The position numbers and the translations under genes are program-made. Of a DNA stretch of 61,906 bases, positions 33,579 to 41,836 are shown piece after piece. Where the stretch lies: positions 1 through 61,906 of the forward strand of contig CAZNPU010000018.1 of assembly GCA_964575335.1 (NCBI GenBank). Direction: 5' to 3'. The stretch comes from CAZNPU01 sp964575335. GTDB lineage: Bacteria; Planctomycetota; Phycisphaerae; Phycisphaerales; SM1A02. Numbering within the stretch: position 1 is the first letter of the stretch; each line of letters begins with the position of its first letter. Below the pieces are notes generated by a model that was not told where the DNA came from, searched no databases, and saw only the letters and a program-made list of their open reading frames with translations.

Positions 33579-34283
33579 TCAGCGGCGGCCGCGTGCACGG
33601 GCGCGAGCGCCGGCAGCCCTGGACTCGAGCTGATCTTCTTCCGCATCGGTGAACATGCCTTTGTACACCCACACCTTCACGCCGATGGTTCCATAGGTGG
33701 TAAACGCGGGCACACACGCATAATCCACGTTGGCCTGAAGCGTTGAGAGCGGAATCGAGCCGAGGCGAGTGTCAAAGGTGCGCGACATTTCCGCGCCGCC
33801 CAGTCGGCCGGAAACCTGAATGCGAATGCCCTTGGCGCCGTTGGCGATCGCGCCTTCCGTGCGCTGCTTGAGCAGACGGCGGAAGTTGGCTCGCTTTTTC
33901 ATCTGCTCGGCAATGGCTTCGCCGATGAGCCGGGCATCGGTGTCCGGGTTCTTGATCTCGATGATCTTCACGCTGACCTTGCGGCCGGTGAGGGTCTGCA
34001 GATCGTTGGTAAGCCGCTCGATCTCCGCTCCCTTGGGGCCGATGACCAGGCCCGGCCTGGCGGTCTTGACGATCACCGTCAACTCTTCGCGAGTGCGCTC
34101 GATATGCACATCCGAAACCGCAGCAAACGGCGGAGTGCGATTGAGCCGCTTATCGACGTACTGCCGAATGCGATAATCTTCGACCAACAACTCGGCAAAC
34201 AGGGCTTTGGGCGCGTACCACCGGGACTTGTGCGCCTCAGTGATGCCGACTCGGTAACCAAATGGATGGGTTTTCTGTCCCAT
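33579..34283 (-). CDS. rpsC: 30S ribosomal protein S3
   Basis: S3 forms part of the mRNA entry site and helicase. The 234-residue product has MGQKTHPFGYRVGITEAHKS at the start, the KH domain with VKTARPGLVIGPKGAEIERL, then AIAEQMKKRANFRRLLKQRT and IRIQVSGRLGGAEMSRTF, and IGVKVWVYKG at the end. Length is normal. A short basic C-terminal tail (AGARARARGRR) ends it. It follows rplV by 24 bases. Confidence 0.98.
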   Translation of the reverse strand: MGQKTHPFGYRVGITEAHKSRWYAPKALFAELLVEDYRIRQYVDKRLNRTPPFAAVSDVHIERTREELTVIVKTARPGLVIGPKGAEIERLTNDLQTLTGRKVSVKIIEIKNPDTDARLIGEAIAEQMKKRANFRRLLKQRTEGAIANGAKGIRIQVSGRLGGAEMSRTFDTRLGSIPLSTLQANVDYACVPAFTTYGTIGVKVWVYKGMFTDAEEDQLESRAAGARARARGRR

Positions 34284-34307
34284 TGAATGCTGTTCCTTCG
34301 CTTGCGC

Positions 34308-34640
34308 TTAGGCCTTTTCGTCCACAGCGATGATCAGGTGACTGGTTCGCTTGAGAATGCGATGCGCTCGACCGCGATCCTTGGGTTGAAAGCGCTTCAT
34401 CGTCGGCCCCTCATCCACACGGGATTCGGTGACATAGAGGTTGCGCACGTCAGCGTCGCCTTCTTCCGCGTTGGCGATCGCGCTCTTCAGCACCGCCTTG
34501 AGGAACCACGCTGCCCGCTTGGGGGTCAGTTCAAGCTGCGTCATTGCATCGTCAACCCTTTTGCCGCGAATCAGCGCCGCCACCAGGCGGGCCTTGCGAG
34601 GGGCGATGCGGGCATATCGATGTACCGCTCTGTAAGCCAT
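34308..34640 (-). CDS. rplV: 50S ribosomal protein L22
   Basis: L22 lines the exit tunnel; its beta hairpin reaches the tunnel constriction. From the ATG at 34640 the product has 110 residues: MAYRAVHRYARIAPRKARLV, LELTPKRAAWFLKAVLKSAI, ANAEEGDADVRNLYV and the ending GPTMKRFQPKDRGRAHRILK with RTSHLIIAV, which is the family C-terminal hairpin. An upstream in-frame start has no L22 homology. Length is normal. Confidence 0.97.
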   Translation of the reverse strand: MAYRAVHRYARIAPRKARLVAALIRGKRVDDAMTQLELTPKRAAWFLKAVLKSAIANAEEGDADVRNLYVTESRVDEGPTMKRFQPKDRGRAHRILKRTSHLIIAVDEKA

Positions 34641-34691
34641 GGTGAATCGCTTCCGCTCACTTCCGTCAGGCAATCACGCTTGATGCCTTCG

Positions 34692-34970
34692 TTATTGCTT
34701 GATGCCTTCCTTCTTATTGGTGTGCCCACGGAACAGACGAGTGTGACTGAACTCGCCGAGCTTGTGCCCCACCATATCCTCGGTGACGAACACGTCGATG
34801 AAGTGCCGCCCGTTATGCACCTGGAATGTGTGCCCGACGAATTCGGGAACGATGGTGCATGCGCGAGCCCACGTCTTGATCGGCGTGCGGCGATTGGCCT
34901 GGTTGAGACGCTCAACCTTGCGGTAGAGGCTCTCGACAACATATGGGCCTTTTTTCAGAGATCGTGACAT
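34692..34970 (-). CDS. rpsS: 30S ribosomal protein S19
   Basis: S19 is in the 30S head and contacts S13 and bridge B1a. The 92-residue product starts MSRSLKKGPYVVESLYRKVE and has PIKTWARACTIVPEFVGHTF, QVHNGRHFIDVFVTEDMVGH and KLGEFSHTRLFRGHTNKKEG. Length is normal. The start at 34970 follows a GAGTTCC-type element read on the opposite strand as GGAACTCACC, which offers GGAA as ribosome binding site. Confidence 0.97.
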   Translation of the reverse strand: MSRSLKKGPYVVESLYRKVERLNQANRRTPIKTWARACTIVPEFVGHTFQVHNGRHFIDVFVTEDMVGHKLGEFSHTRLFRGHTNKKEGIKQ

Positions 34971-35074
34971 GGTGAGTTCCGAGTGCGAAAAAGTGTTACC
35001 TGCTACTGAATCCTGAATGCCCCGCCTGAGAACCAAAGGCCAAAGACGGGGGTGTGCTTGACTACCTCATTCCA

Positions 35075-35929
35075 TCAAAGCTTGAGCTGACCGTATCGCT
35101 TGCTCTTGCGACGACGCAGGATGCGGGCGTTGGTCCACTTGCCTGGCGAACGCGTGCGGCCGCCCTTGGCCTTGGTGCCCGACGGACCTGCCGGCTCGCG
35201 ACCGCCCTTCGAGCGACCTTCACCGCCGCCCAGCGGGTGGGTATGGTGGCTCATGGCCACACCGCGGGTCTTGCTCTTGCGGCCGCGCCACCGGTTGCGA
35301 CCGGCCTTGCCAAGCTTGACGTTTTGATGATCGAGATTGCCCAACTGCCCGATTGTGGCCCGGCAGTTCAACGAAACCTGCCGAATTTCACCCGAGGGCA
35401 AAACCAGTGTCGCCCACCGGCCTTCTTTGTTGGTCAACCTCGCGCCGGCTCCGGCTGATCGGCACAGCGCCCCAGCCTTGCCCGGCTCGAACTCAATGTT
35501 ATGCACGGTCAAACCGGTTGGTATATGCCGCAGCGGCATACAGTTGCCAATTTCCGGCTCAACGGCATTGGCGGAGCTGACGACCACCGCACCATCCGTC
35601 AGCCCACGCGGGGCGAGAATGTAGCGGCGTTCGCCGTCCTTATATTCCAGCAGCGCGATATGGCACGTGCGGTTGGGATCGTACTCAATGCCGATCACCG
35701 TGGCGGGCATATCGTCTTTGGTGCGACGGAAGTCGATGCGGCGATAGCGGCGCTTATGACCGCCACTGCGGCCGCGCACGGTGATCTTGCCCTGCACGTT
35801 GCGACCGCCAGTTCGCTTCAGCGGCGCCAGCAGCGACTTCTCCGGCGTTCGCTTGGTGACCTCAGCGTGGAGATTGACCGAAGCATTGCGCCGGGCGTTG
35901 GTCGTCGGTTTGTAAATTCGAATGGCCAT
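35075..35929 (-). CDS. rplB: 50S ribosomal protein L2
   Basis: L2 is a primary 23S rRNA binder close to the peptidyl transferase centre. The 284-residue product has KPTTNARRNASVNLHAEVTK near the start, RNVQGKITVRGRSGGHKRRY, AALLEYKDGERRYILAP-like block (here IALLEYKDGERRYILAPRGL), and the C-terminal GRKSKTRGVAMSHHTHPLGG with the conserved histidine needed for peptidyl transfer. Length is about 10 above E. coli. It is in the normal place between rplW and rpsS. Confidence 0.98.
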   Translation of the reverse strand: MAIRIYKPTTNARRNASVNLHAEVTKRTPEKSLLAPLKRTGGRNVQGKITVRGRSGGHKRRYRRIDFRRTKDDMPATVIGIEYDPNRTCHIALLEYKDGERRYILAPRGLTDGAVVVSSANAVEPEIGNCMPLRHIPTGLTVHNIEFEPGKAGALCRSAGAGARLTNKEGRWATLVLPSGEIRQVSLNCRATIGQLGNLDHQNVKLGKAGRNRWRGRKSKTRGVAMSHHTHPLGGGEGRSKGGREPAGPSGTKAKGGRTRSPGKWTNARILRRRKSKRYGQLKL

Positions 35930-36009
35930 GGGAAGTTCAGTTCTTTATTGAGTGCCGGATTCTTGAAGTCGCGTCGCCGATGACAGCCCGCTGACCTTTG
36001 CTCCTTCGC

Positions 36010-36288
36010 TTAGAACAGTTCGATCTTGTCCTCAGGATGAACCTTGACGACAGCGCGCTTGTGCTGGCCTTTGCGATAGAAGCCGAAACGGTTTCGCTTC
36101 AGTTGCCCCTTGCGATTCTGCGTGGCGACTGAAAGCACCCGCACGCCATAGAGCGCCTGCACAGCGGCCTTGATCTGGTCTTTGGTGGCCCTGGGATCAA
36201 CCTCGAAGCCATAACGATTGAATTCGTTGGCGTAGAAGGTGTTTTTCTCAGTCACCAGCGGTCTGCGAATGACGGTTGTAGGCTCCAT
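36010..36288 (-). CDS. rplW: 50S ribosomal protein L23
   Basis: L23 sits at the exit tunnel and docks trigger factor and SRP. The 92-residue product has VIRRPLVTEKNTFYANEFNR near the start, EVDPRATKDQIKAAVQALYG, VRVLSVATQNRKGQLKRNRF and the ending KRAVVKVHPEDKIELF. Length is normal. Its ATG overlaps the rplD stop by one base (TGATG), so the two are translationally coupled. Confidence 0.97.
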   Translation of the reverse strand: MEPTTVIRRPLVTEKNTFYANEFNRYGFEVDPRATKDQIKAAVQALYGVRVLSVATQNRKGQLKRNRFGFYRKGQHKRAVVKVHPEDKIELF

Positions 36289-36959
36289 CAGGACACCTCC
36301 TTCTCACCGTTTTCAGCTCCGTTGTTCGACCACAGCGTTCCATCGATGAACGCCTGGAGCGTGGCCTTTTCCACGACAAGGAAACGGTGGTTGAGCAGAT
36401 CAAAAACATTGAGCTGATCGACTCGAATCACGTCCACATCAGGCAGATTGCGAGCCGAGAGCACGCCGTTGCGGTTGCTGCCGTCCAGCGCAACCAGGCA
36501 GGTGCGGTTCACGCCGACCGCATCGAGCACGGCCTTGAAATCCTTGGTCTTAGGCGCGCTGAAGCTCAGGTCATCAAAGCATTTGACTTCGTTATCCACC
36601 AGCTTAGCCAACAGCGCGTTGCGATTGGCCAAACGGCGCATCTTCTTGGGCATGTCCTTGCGGTAATGCTCACGCTCGCGCAGCTTGGCGAACGCCACGC
36701 CGCCGCCCTTGCGAATGTTGGTTCGTACGGTACCAGCGCGGGCGTTTCCGGTGCCCTTCTGGCGATAAATCTTCCGCGTGGAACCTTCGACGCGGCTGCG
36801 GTTCTTGGTACGAGCCGAGCCTTGCCGCCGGTTTGCATGGAACATGACGTAGGCCTGCTTGAGCAGAGCCGGTCGCACCTCGTGACCGAGCTGCGATTCG
36901 TCAATGGCAAGAGTATCCACCTGCTTGCCCGTCTTGTTGTAGATGGGGAGTTCAATCAT
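36288..36959 (-). CDS. rplD: 50S ribosomal protein L4
   Basis: L4 lines the exit tunnel and in E. coli represses its own S10 operon by acting on the leader. The 223-residue product starts MIELPIYNKTGKQVDTLAID, has the tunnel loop region RQGSARTKNRSRVEGSTRKI with YRQKGTGNARAGTVRTNIRK, and KMRRLANRNALLAKLVDNEV. Length is normal. The ATG at 36959 is preceded by AGGTG and by a small stem, GACGGC-TCT-GCCGTC, read on the plus strand near 36970. A 196-base gap separates it from rplC, which is long for this pair. Confidence 0.97.
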   Translation of the reverse strand: MIELPIYNKTGKQVDTLAIDESQLGHEVRPALLKQAYVMFHANRRQGSARTKNRSRVEGSTRKIYRQKGTGNARAGTVRTNIRKGGGVAFAKLREREHYRKDMPKKMRRLANRNALLAKLVDNEVKCFDDLSFSAPKTKDFKAVLDAVGVNRTCLVALDGSNRNGVLSARNLPDVDVIRVDQLNVFDLLNHRFLVVEKATLQAFIDGTLWSNNGAENGEKEVS

Positions 36960-37155
36960 TCGTTCACACCTGACGGCTCTGCCGTCGTTCCGCCTCACCC
37001 TCCTCAGTTCCGATGTGCGGAGCGTCCTGGCGGACGCGCTTCACCGCGAGTGGAACTGGGCAGGGCCTGTTGACTCGGTCCAGATTCAAGCTGTCGGCAT
37101 CGTGTGGTTCCCCTTGCCCAACTGTCGCGGGCTGGGCCTTCACGATGACTGGCAC

Positions 37156-37848
37156 TTACGCGCCAGCCTCAGCCAACCTCCTTGCCTTACTACGGCTCAA
37201 ACGTATCGCTTCACGAATAAACAGGAACCCGCCCTTGGGTCCGGGCACCGGGCCCTTGACCAGCAGCAAGTTCCGTTCAGGATCAATCGCTATGACATCC
37301 AGGCTTCGCACGGTGACCCGCTCGGCACCCATCCGACCAGCCATCCGCTTACCCTTCTTGGGTTTGGGACCGGTACCACGGTTGGTGGCATGACCGGCAA
37401 GCGAACCCGCCGAACGGTGCTTTCGCTCCACACCGTGGCTCGCTTCCATGCCGGCAAAGTTGTGCCGCTTCATAACGCCCTGGGTGCCCTTACCTTTGCT
37501 GGTCCCCACAACGTCGACAAACATCACGCCTTCAAAGGCTGAGACGTCAATGGTCTGCCCCAGCTGGTACTCGTTGGCCGCGTCATCATTTTCCAACCGC
37601 AGCTCGCGGTGCCAACGCTTGGGAGTCACGCCCGCTTTGGCGTCGTGACCGATCAGGGGCATGGTGCTTCGCCGGGGCAGCACATCGCCAAACGCAAGCT
37701 GGACCGCACTGTAACCGTCGCTCCCGCTGGTCTTGACCTGCGTGACGGCGCATGGCCCCGCTTCGATCACGGTCACGGGCACATTGCGCCCGTCATCGAG
37801 GAAGTAGCGGGTCATGCCGATTTTTCGTCCAAGGATTGCGGCAGGCAT
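37156..37848 (-). CDS. rplC: 50S ribosomal protein L3
   Basis: L3 nucleates large-subunit assembly and reaches toward the peptidyl transferase centre. The 230-residue product starts MPAAILGRKIGMTRYFLDDG and has VPVTVIEAGPCAVTQVKTSG, VMFVDVVGTSKGKGTQGVMK, RHNFAGMEASHGVERKHRSA and GSLAGHATNRGTGPKPKKGK, then VTVRSLDVIAIDPERNLLLV. Length is slightly above the usual 209. It follows rpsJ with about 108 bases between. Confidence 0.98.
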   Translation of the reverse strand: MPAAILGRKIGMTRYFLDDGRNVPVTVIEAGPCAVTQVKTSGSDGYSAVQLAFGDVLPRRSTMPLIGHDAKAGVTPKRWHRELRLENDDAANEYQLGQTIDVSAFEGVMFVDVVGTSKGKGTQGVMKRHNFAGMEASHGVERKHRSAGSLAGHATNRGTGPKPKKGKRMAGRMGAERVTVRSLDVIAIDPERNLLLVKGPVPGPKGGFLFIREAIRLSRSKARRLAEAGA

Positions 37849-37956
37849 GCTGCAAAGCTCCAGAACATATGGTCAGGGGTTGGGAATGCGTTACGCCAAC
37901 GTGACCGGATTGATTCGTACGACAAAACAAGCGGCCACTGCGGCCGCCAAAAAACA

Positions 37957-38265
37957 CTACGCTTTGATCTTAACGAACACACCGGCAGGAACGACAAGGC
38001 GATTCAGAGCCTCGACGGTGCGGGCGTTGGGTTCGGTAATGTCGATAATACGCTTATGCGTGCGGATTTCAAACTGCTCGCGTGACTTCTTATCGATGAA
38101 CGGACTGCGGTTGACCGTATAGATTTCACGGCGGGTCGGCAGCGGCACAGGACCAGCAACCCGGGCGCCGGTGCGCTTGGCGTGGTCCACAATCTCGCGT
38201 GCCGAAGCGTCGAGAGCCTGGTGGTCGTAGGCTTCCATCCGAATTCGAATCTTGCCGCCTGTCAT
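37957..38265 (-). CDS. rpsJ: 30S ribosomal protein S10
   Basis: S10 is a 30S head protein and, as NusE, a transcription antitermination factor. The 102-residue product starts MTGGKIRIRMEAYDHQALDA and has ASAREIVDHAKRTGARVAGP, VPLPTRREIYTVNRSPFIDK, SREQFEIRTHKRIIDI and PNARTVEALNRLVVPAGVFV. Length is normal. The ATG at 38265 is chosen by homology. It is the first gene of the cluster, about 120 bases downstream of a strong promoter. Confidence 0.97.
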   Translation of the reverse strand: MTGGKIRIRMEAYDHQALDASAREIVDHAKRTGARVAGPVPLPTRREIYTVNRSPFIDKKSREQFEIRTHKRIIDITEPNARTVEALNRLVVPAGVFVKIKA

Positions 38266-38328
38266 GATGTGTACGTTCTTCGAAAAGTCGCCGTGTTCAA
38301 TAGAGAAAGAGTCACCGATACTGCTGCT

Positions 38329-38353
38329 CCGCGGCCGACACAACCTGCCGCGG
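38329..38353 (-). promoter_or_regulatory. GC-rich hairpin in the rpsJ leader
   Basis: CCGCGGC (38329-38335) and GCCGCGG (38347-38353) form an exact 7-bp stem with an 11-base loop, in the transcribed leader between the promoter and rpsJ. In other bacteria L4 or other ribosomal proteins act on leader structures here. The stem is seen; a regulatory role is inference. Confidence 0.4.
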
Positions 38354-38393
38354 CCAATCGCCCCCTTGGTCCTTCAAGTGGTGCGAATCGCTC

Positions 38394-38421
38394 ATGATAC
38401 GGTTCCCCGCCAGCCTGTCAA
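38394..38421 (-). promoter_or_regulatory. Promoter of the ribosomal protein cluster
   Basis: On the minus strand a perfect TTGACA (38421-38416) is followed after 16 bases by TATCAT (38399-38394). This is a good sigma70-type promoter pointing into rpsJ, with a leader of about 120 bases. Confidence 0.8.
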
Positions 38422-38502
38422 CTCGACTGAATATTTCAGATTGCCTCTTTTTGCTTTGTCTTGAGCCGGCCTTCATCCAGAGAGCTTTGCTAGAGTGTGC
38501 CC

Positions 38503-40044
38503 ATGCGTAGCGTCTCCTCCTCTTTCTGGCATTGTTTTTCCTTCCTCACACCCCCGCATTGCCGCCGTCATCATCATCCAGCTGCTCGCACCCCTGCAGC
38601 ATGCGTTTTTACCTTGACGGCAACGGTTCTTTTTGTCTTTGCCGCCTTTGCTGCACGAGGACAAGCCGCCCAGACAGGACCAGCCTCGGAGAGCAATCGT
38701 CGGCCTGCCGTTGCTGCGGGGCTTGATCCGACGCCAGTGAGCATCGACCCGCTGGGGCTGCAGATGAACCTGCCTTTGGGCGCGTCGGTGGCGGTTGAGA
38801 AGTTCGGCGACCGCACCGCTGCGAACATCAGCGACAACCCCGCCATGCCGACATGGTCGCTTCGCATTCAGGCCATGACCTCCACCCTGCAGAACCCCAC
38901 CCCTGCTGCACAGATCGAAGACCTTCTGCGTGAGCTTCGCGGCAACAATGAAAGGTTCACCGCGCTGACCAATGAACCGGTGCGGATCAACGGCCTGGAT
39001 GGTCATTTGTGCTATCTCAAGCGCACCGCTCCATCCGGCGAGCAATACATCTCCGGCTGGCTGCTGCTGCCGATCGCCGAGCGGGAAATGATGGTGTTCA
39101 ACCTGCAGACGCTGCCGGACTATTTCGAGCAGCTTCGGCCGACGATCGACGCGAGCTTTCAGACCATCTCGCTGCGCAGCCTAGAGGAAATCGCTGCGGA
39201 GCGCAAGACCCGATTGGATGCGGGCCAGGCGTTTCTGCAATCCATCACCCCGGAACAGCTCAAATCGCTGGTGGGATTGAAACAGCTCACGCGCATCTAT
39301 CGGCCGGCGTCAACACAAACCGGCGCTCCAATCGAGCTGGGGTATTCGCTGCTGGAGGTGCTGGAGGCAAAGAAAGGCCAACTCAACCCCGAACGGCACG
39401 AAGCGTCTTACGACGCTGACGCCAGGCAACTGGGCCTCATGGTGAAAGTTCACGGCCGGGTTGTCGTTGATAAGGAACGCAACATTTATTACGACTCGCT
39501 GGCCATGTACTGGATGGCGTGGGATCAGTCGGAAGAGGCGTGGTCGGTGCTCGGCACCCATCGTCAGGGCGATGCCGCACAAACCGAAGCTGAAACCGGC
39601 GTTCGCAATGCAGCATTGCCCGGAACCGCCCCGCGTCTGACGGTCATCAAAGCCGACAACGCCACGAACTATCGCGAACCGCACGAATGGCTCGTACCGG
39701 AGATCTACATGTCTCAGCCCATTGGCTGGCTGCTGAGCCAACTGCTTCCCAAAGACATCACCGAGCCGCAGGAATACAGCTACTACGCTTATAACTTTGC
39801 CAGCCGCACGCCGCAGGTTTCACAGCGCCTGGACATCTGGGCTCCTGCGAGTGACGGCAGCGACACCTTCACCTTAACCACCCGGCTCAGCAGCGATGCC
39901 GCCCCTGTCACTGCAATCTACACGCGAAGCGGTGATCTGGTGCGGCGTATCCACGGCAACGGCGTAATTACCGAGCCAGTTGCGCTTGAAGAACTGCGTC
40001 GTCTCTGGCGTGCTGCCGGCTTGCAATTAGGGGGCAGCAACTGA
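38503..40044 (+). CDS. Probable exported protein of unknown function
   Basis: A 513-residue protein with a hydrophobic segment near residues 32-52 (AACVFTLTATVLFVFAAFAA) preceded by a His/Arg-rich stretch, probably a long signal peptide with cleavage near RGQA-AQ. The mature part is soluble and rich in beta-type sequence: MNLPLGASVAVEKFGDRTAA, WSLRIQAMTSTLQNP, LNEPVRINGLDGHLCYLKRT-like block and ISGWLLLPIAEREMMVFNLQ. It looks like a substrate-carrier or surface-associated protein, but no family is recognised. Its stop overlaps the next start (TGATG), so both are translated together. A GTG two codons upstream is an alternative start. Confidence 0.75.
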   Translation: MRSVSSSFWHCFSFLTPPHCRRHHHPAARTPAACVFTLTATVLFVFAAFAARGQAAQTGPASESNRRPAVAAGLDPTPVSIDPLGLQMNLPLGASVAVEKFGDRTAANISDNPAMPTWSLRIQAMTSTLQNPTPAAQIEDLLRELRGNNERFTALTNEPVRINGLDGHLCYLKRTAPSGEQYISGWLLLPIAEREMMVFNLQTLPDYFEQLRPTIDASFQTISLRSLEEIAAERKTRLDAGQAFLQSITPEQLKSLVGLKQLTRIYRPASTQTGAPIELGYSLLEVLEAKKGQLNPERHEASYDADARQLGLMVKVHGRVVVDKERNIYYDSLAMYWMAWDQSEEAWSVLGTHRQGDAAQTEAETGVRNAALPGTAPRLTVIKADNATNYREPHEWLVPEIYMSQPIGWLLSQLLPKDITEPQEYSYYAYNFASRTPQVSQRLDIWAPASDGSDTFTLTTRLSSDAAPVTAIYTRSGDLVRRIHGNGVITEPVALEELRRLWRAAGLQLGGSN

Positions 40045-40871
40045 TGAATCCGCTGCGATTTGGCCCGCAGGTCGCGACTGGAACGCTTCTGACGCTGCTG
40101 GTGCTGACATGCCCAGCCGGCTGCACGCATCAGCGCGAGGAGCCGTCGCTGTTCGTCGCTGCTGCACCTCCTGCAGCCAACCCTGCGACGCTCAGCAACT
40201 CATCTGCCGCACCGCTTGAACTGCTGGATGAATTGCCTGCTCAGTCGCCGCTGACTGTAGAGGAGTTCTCGCTTCTTCAACCGATGCATGCGCGCTATCT
40301 TGTGCTGGATAACGGCCGGGTTGAAGAAGAGCTTGTGCGCAATCGGCGCAAGGCCAATCAATTCGGCGCGACCGTTGCGGATATGGAACTGACGTTTCCG
40401 GAAGGCAAAGAGCGGCGTATTCAGTACTGGGGCGTTGATTCGCAAGGCAATGTGATCATGCCGGCAGTGATTGAGCGCGACGACAACGCTCTGAGCCTGT
40501 TTGATCCGCCGCTGGTTGTCACCGTGCCAACACTGCAGCCGGGCGTAACGCAAACCAGCACCGCGAACATTCGCGTGATGAACCTGCGTCACCCCGATCG
40601 CGAGCGAGAATCGGGCACTGCCACGCGAAGCGTGACGTACATCGGCGACCAGCGCATCCGCACGCCGATGGGCGAATTCGTCGCCAAACGGATTGAAGTT
40701 CGCTTCGAAGCAGACCTGCGGCTGGCGACCGCGACCGAGCGAACCATCCTGTATGTCGTGCCGGACATCGGCATCGTGGCTGAGCATACCGAAGAGCGCG
40801 TGCGCGCACTGGGGCTTTTCAACCGCAGTTCAGATCGTCAGCTTGTGATGAGCGAATTGATTGAACCATGA
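40044..40871 (+). CDS. Probable lipoprotein coupled to the preceding gene
   Basis: A 275-residue protein whose start overlaps the stop of the gene before it. Its N-terminus is hydrophobic and ends in a possible lipobox (LTLLVLTCPAGC; cysteine at residue 27), so a lipid-anchored exported protein is likely. The mature part carries LQPMHARYLVLDNGRVEEEL, NVIMPAVIERDDNALSLFDP and a final beta-rich domain with TPMGEFVAKRIEVRFEADLR and ILYVVPDIGIVAEHTEERVR. The pair probably forms a complex at the cell envelope. No family recognised. Confidence 0.75.
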   Translation: MNPLRFGPQVATGTLLTLLVLTCPAGCTHQREEPSLFVAAAPPAANPATLSNSSAAPLELLDELPAQSPLTVEEFSLLQPMHARYLVLDNGRVEEELVRNRRKANQFGATVADMELTFPEGKERRIQYWGVDSQGNVIMPAVIERDDNALSLFDPPLVVTVPTLQPGVTQTSTANIRVMNLRHPDRERESGTATRSVTYIGDQRIRTPMGEFVAKRIEVRFEADLRLATATERTILYVVPDIGIVAEHTEERVRALGLFNRSSDRQLVMSELIEP

Positions 40872-40953
40872 TCAGCGCAGTGCATTGCCTACCGTGCTGC
40901 AAAGTGGTTCAGAATCTGATCAAGTCGATTCGATTCAACTCGATCACATCAAA

Positions 40954-41574
40954 TCAATCGGATGACACGACGCTCATGTCCTGCTCCATCGGCGCCTGCA
41001 GACGCATTGGACGCGCAGGAACAATTCTCGCTGGCGCAGCGACCGCTTTGGCATACGGCGGAACGTTGGTCGTCACCACCGCATTGGCGCCGATTGCAGC
41101 ATAATCCCCGATGGTAATGTTGCCGAGGATCATTGCTCCCGCCCCCACCTGCACACCCCGCCCGAGCTTGGGCGCTTCGTGCGCGCGTCTTTGGCTGGGC
41201 GCTCCAAGCGTGACGCCGTGTCGAATCAGGCAATCATCGCCGATTTCCGCATGCTCGTGAAACACAATTGCGCCCTGATGGCCGATGACCACGCGCCGCC
41301 CGACCTTTACGGTGTAGAACAACTCGATGCTGTAATGATTGCGCACGTAACGGTACAGCATTCGGTACAGCAGGCTCAGCGGTTTGCGAAGCAGACTTGA
41401 TTTGATGCCCATGCGCCACACGCCGAAGCGATGCACCGCCAGCGCACGAAAACCCGGACGGGTCCAGTCACGGCCGTTGGTCTCCCAGTCTTCACGAATC
41501 TGCGCCCAGAGGCCAAGGCGTTGCGTCGCCTCATTCTGACTCACGGGTGGCTTGGTTGACGACCAGGTAATCAA
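40954..41574 (-). CDS. CysE-like serine acetyltransferase (hexapeptide), copy 1
   Basis: A left-handed beta-helix acyltransferase close to serine O-acetyltransferase. Visible are DWTRPGFRALAVHRFGVWRM and LYRYVRNHYSIELFYTVKVG in the helical N-terminal part, then hexapeptide repeats with VVIGHQGAIVFHEHAEIGDD, CLIRHGVTLGAPSQRRAHEA and GAGAMILGNITIGDYAAIGA. His residues in the FHEHAEIG and RHGVTLG blocks match the CysE active site. The TTG at 41574 follows AGGAGA by six bases and is the best start; there is no ATG close by. It is divergent from the glycosyltransferase gene, and a second copy lies at 46121-46750. Likely acetylates serine or a sugar-linked group. Confidence 0.85.
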   Translation of the reverse strand: MITWSSTKPPVSQNEATQRLGLWAQIREDWETNGRDWTRPGFRALAVHRFGVWRMGIKSSLLRKPLSLLYRMLYRYVRNHYSIELFYTVKVGRRVVIGHQGAIVFHEHAEIGDDCLIRHGVTLGAPSQRRAHEAPKLGRGVQVGAGAMILGNITIGDYAAIGANAVVTTNVPPYAKAVAAPARIVPARPMRLQAPMEQDMSVVSSD

Positions 41575-41836
41575 CAACACTCTCCTCTCGTCGTCGATGC
41601 ATTGCTGCTGTTGTAAAGGTACGCACAACGAGCGCGGCTTTGCGGCAGGAATCTGCGAATCAGGCGTGCTTCCGATACATCGCCGCAGCCACGCTGCGAA
41701 AAGGCTTCATGCGCTCAAAGAAGCCTTTTGCGTGCAGTTCTCAGCGATCCCCGGTTTTTTCTCTATAGCAAAACGCGTTTGTGCAGGGAGAGATTCAGAA
41801 GTCGCTCATACCAGCGTTTACAGACGTGGTCTTTCG

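Noticed and set aside
34287..34967. 226-codon plus-strand frame over rplV-rpsS
   Set aside because: Complement of ribosomal protein genes; no independent features.
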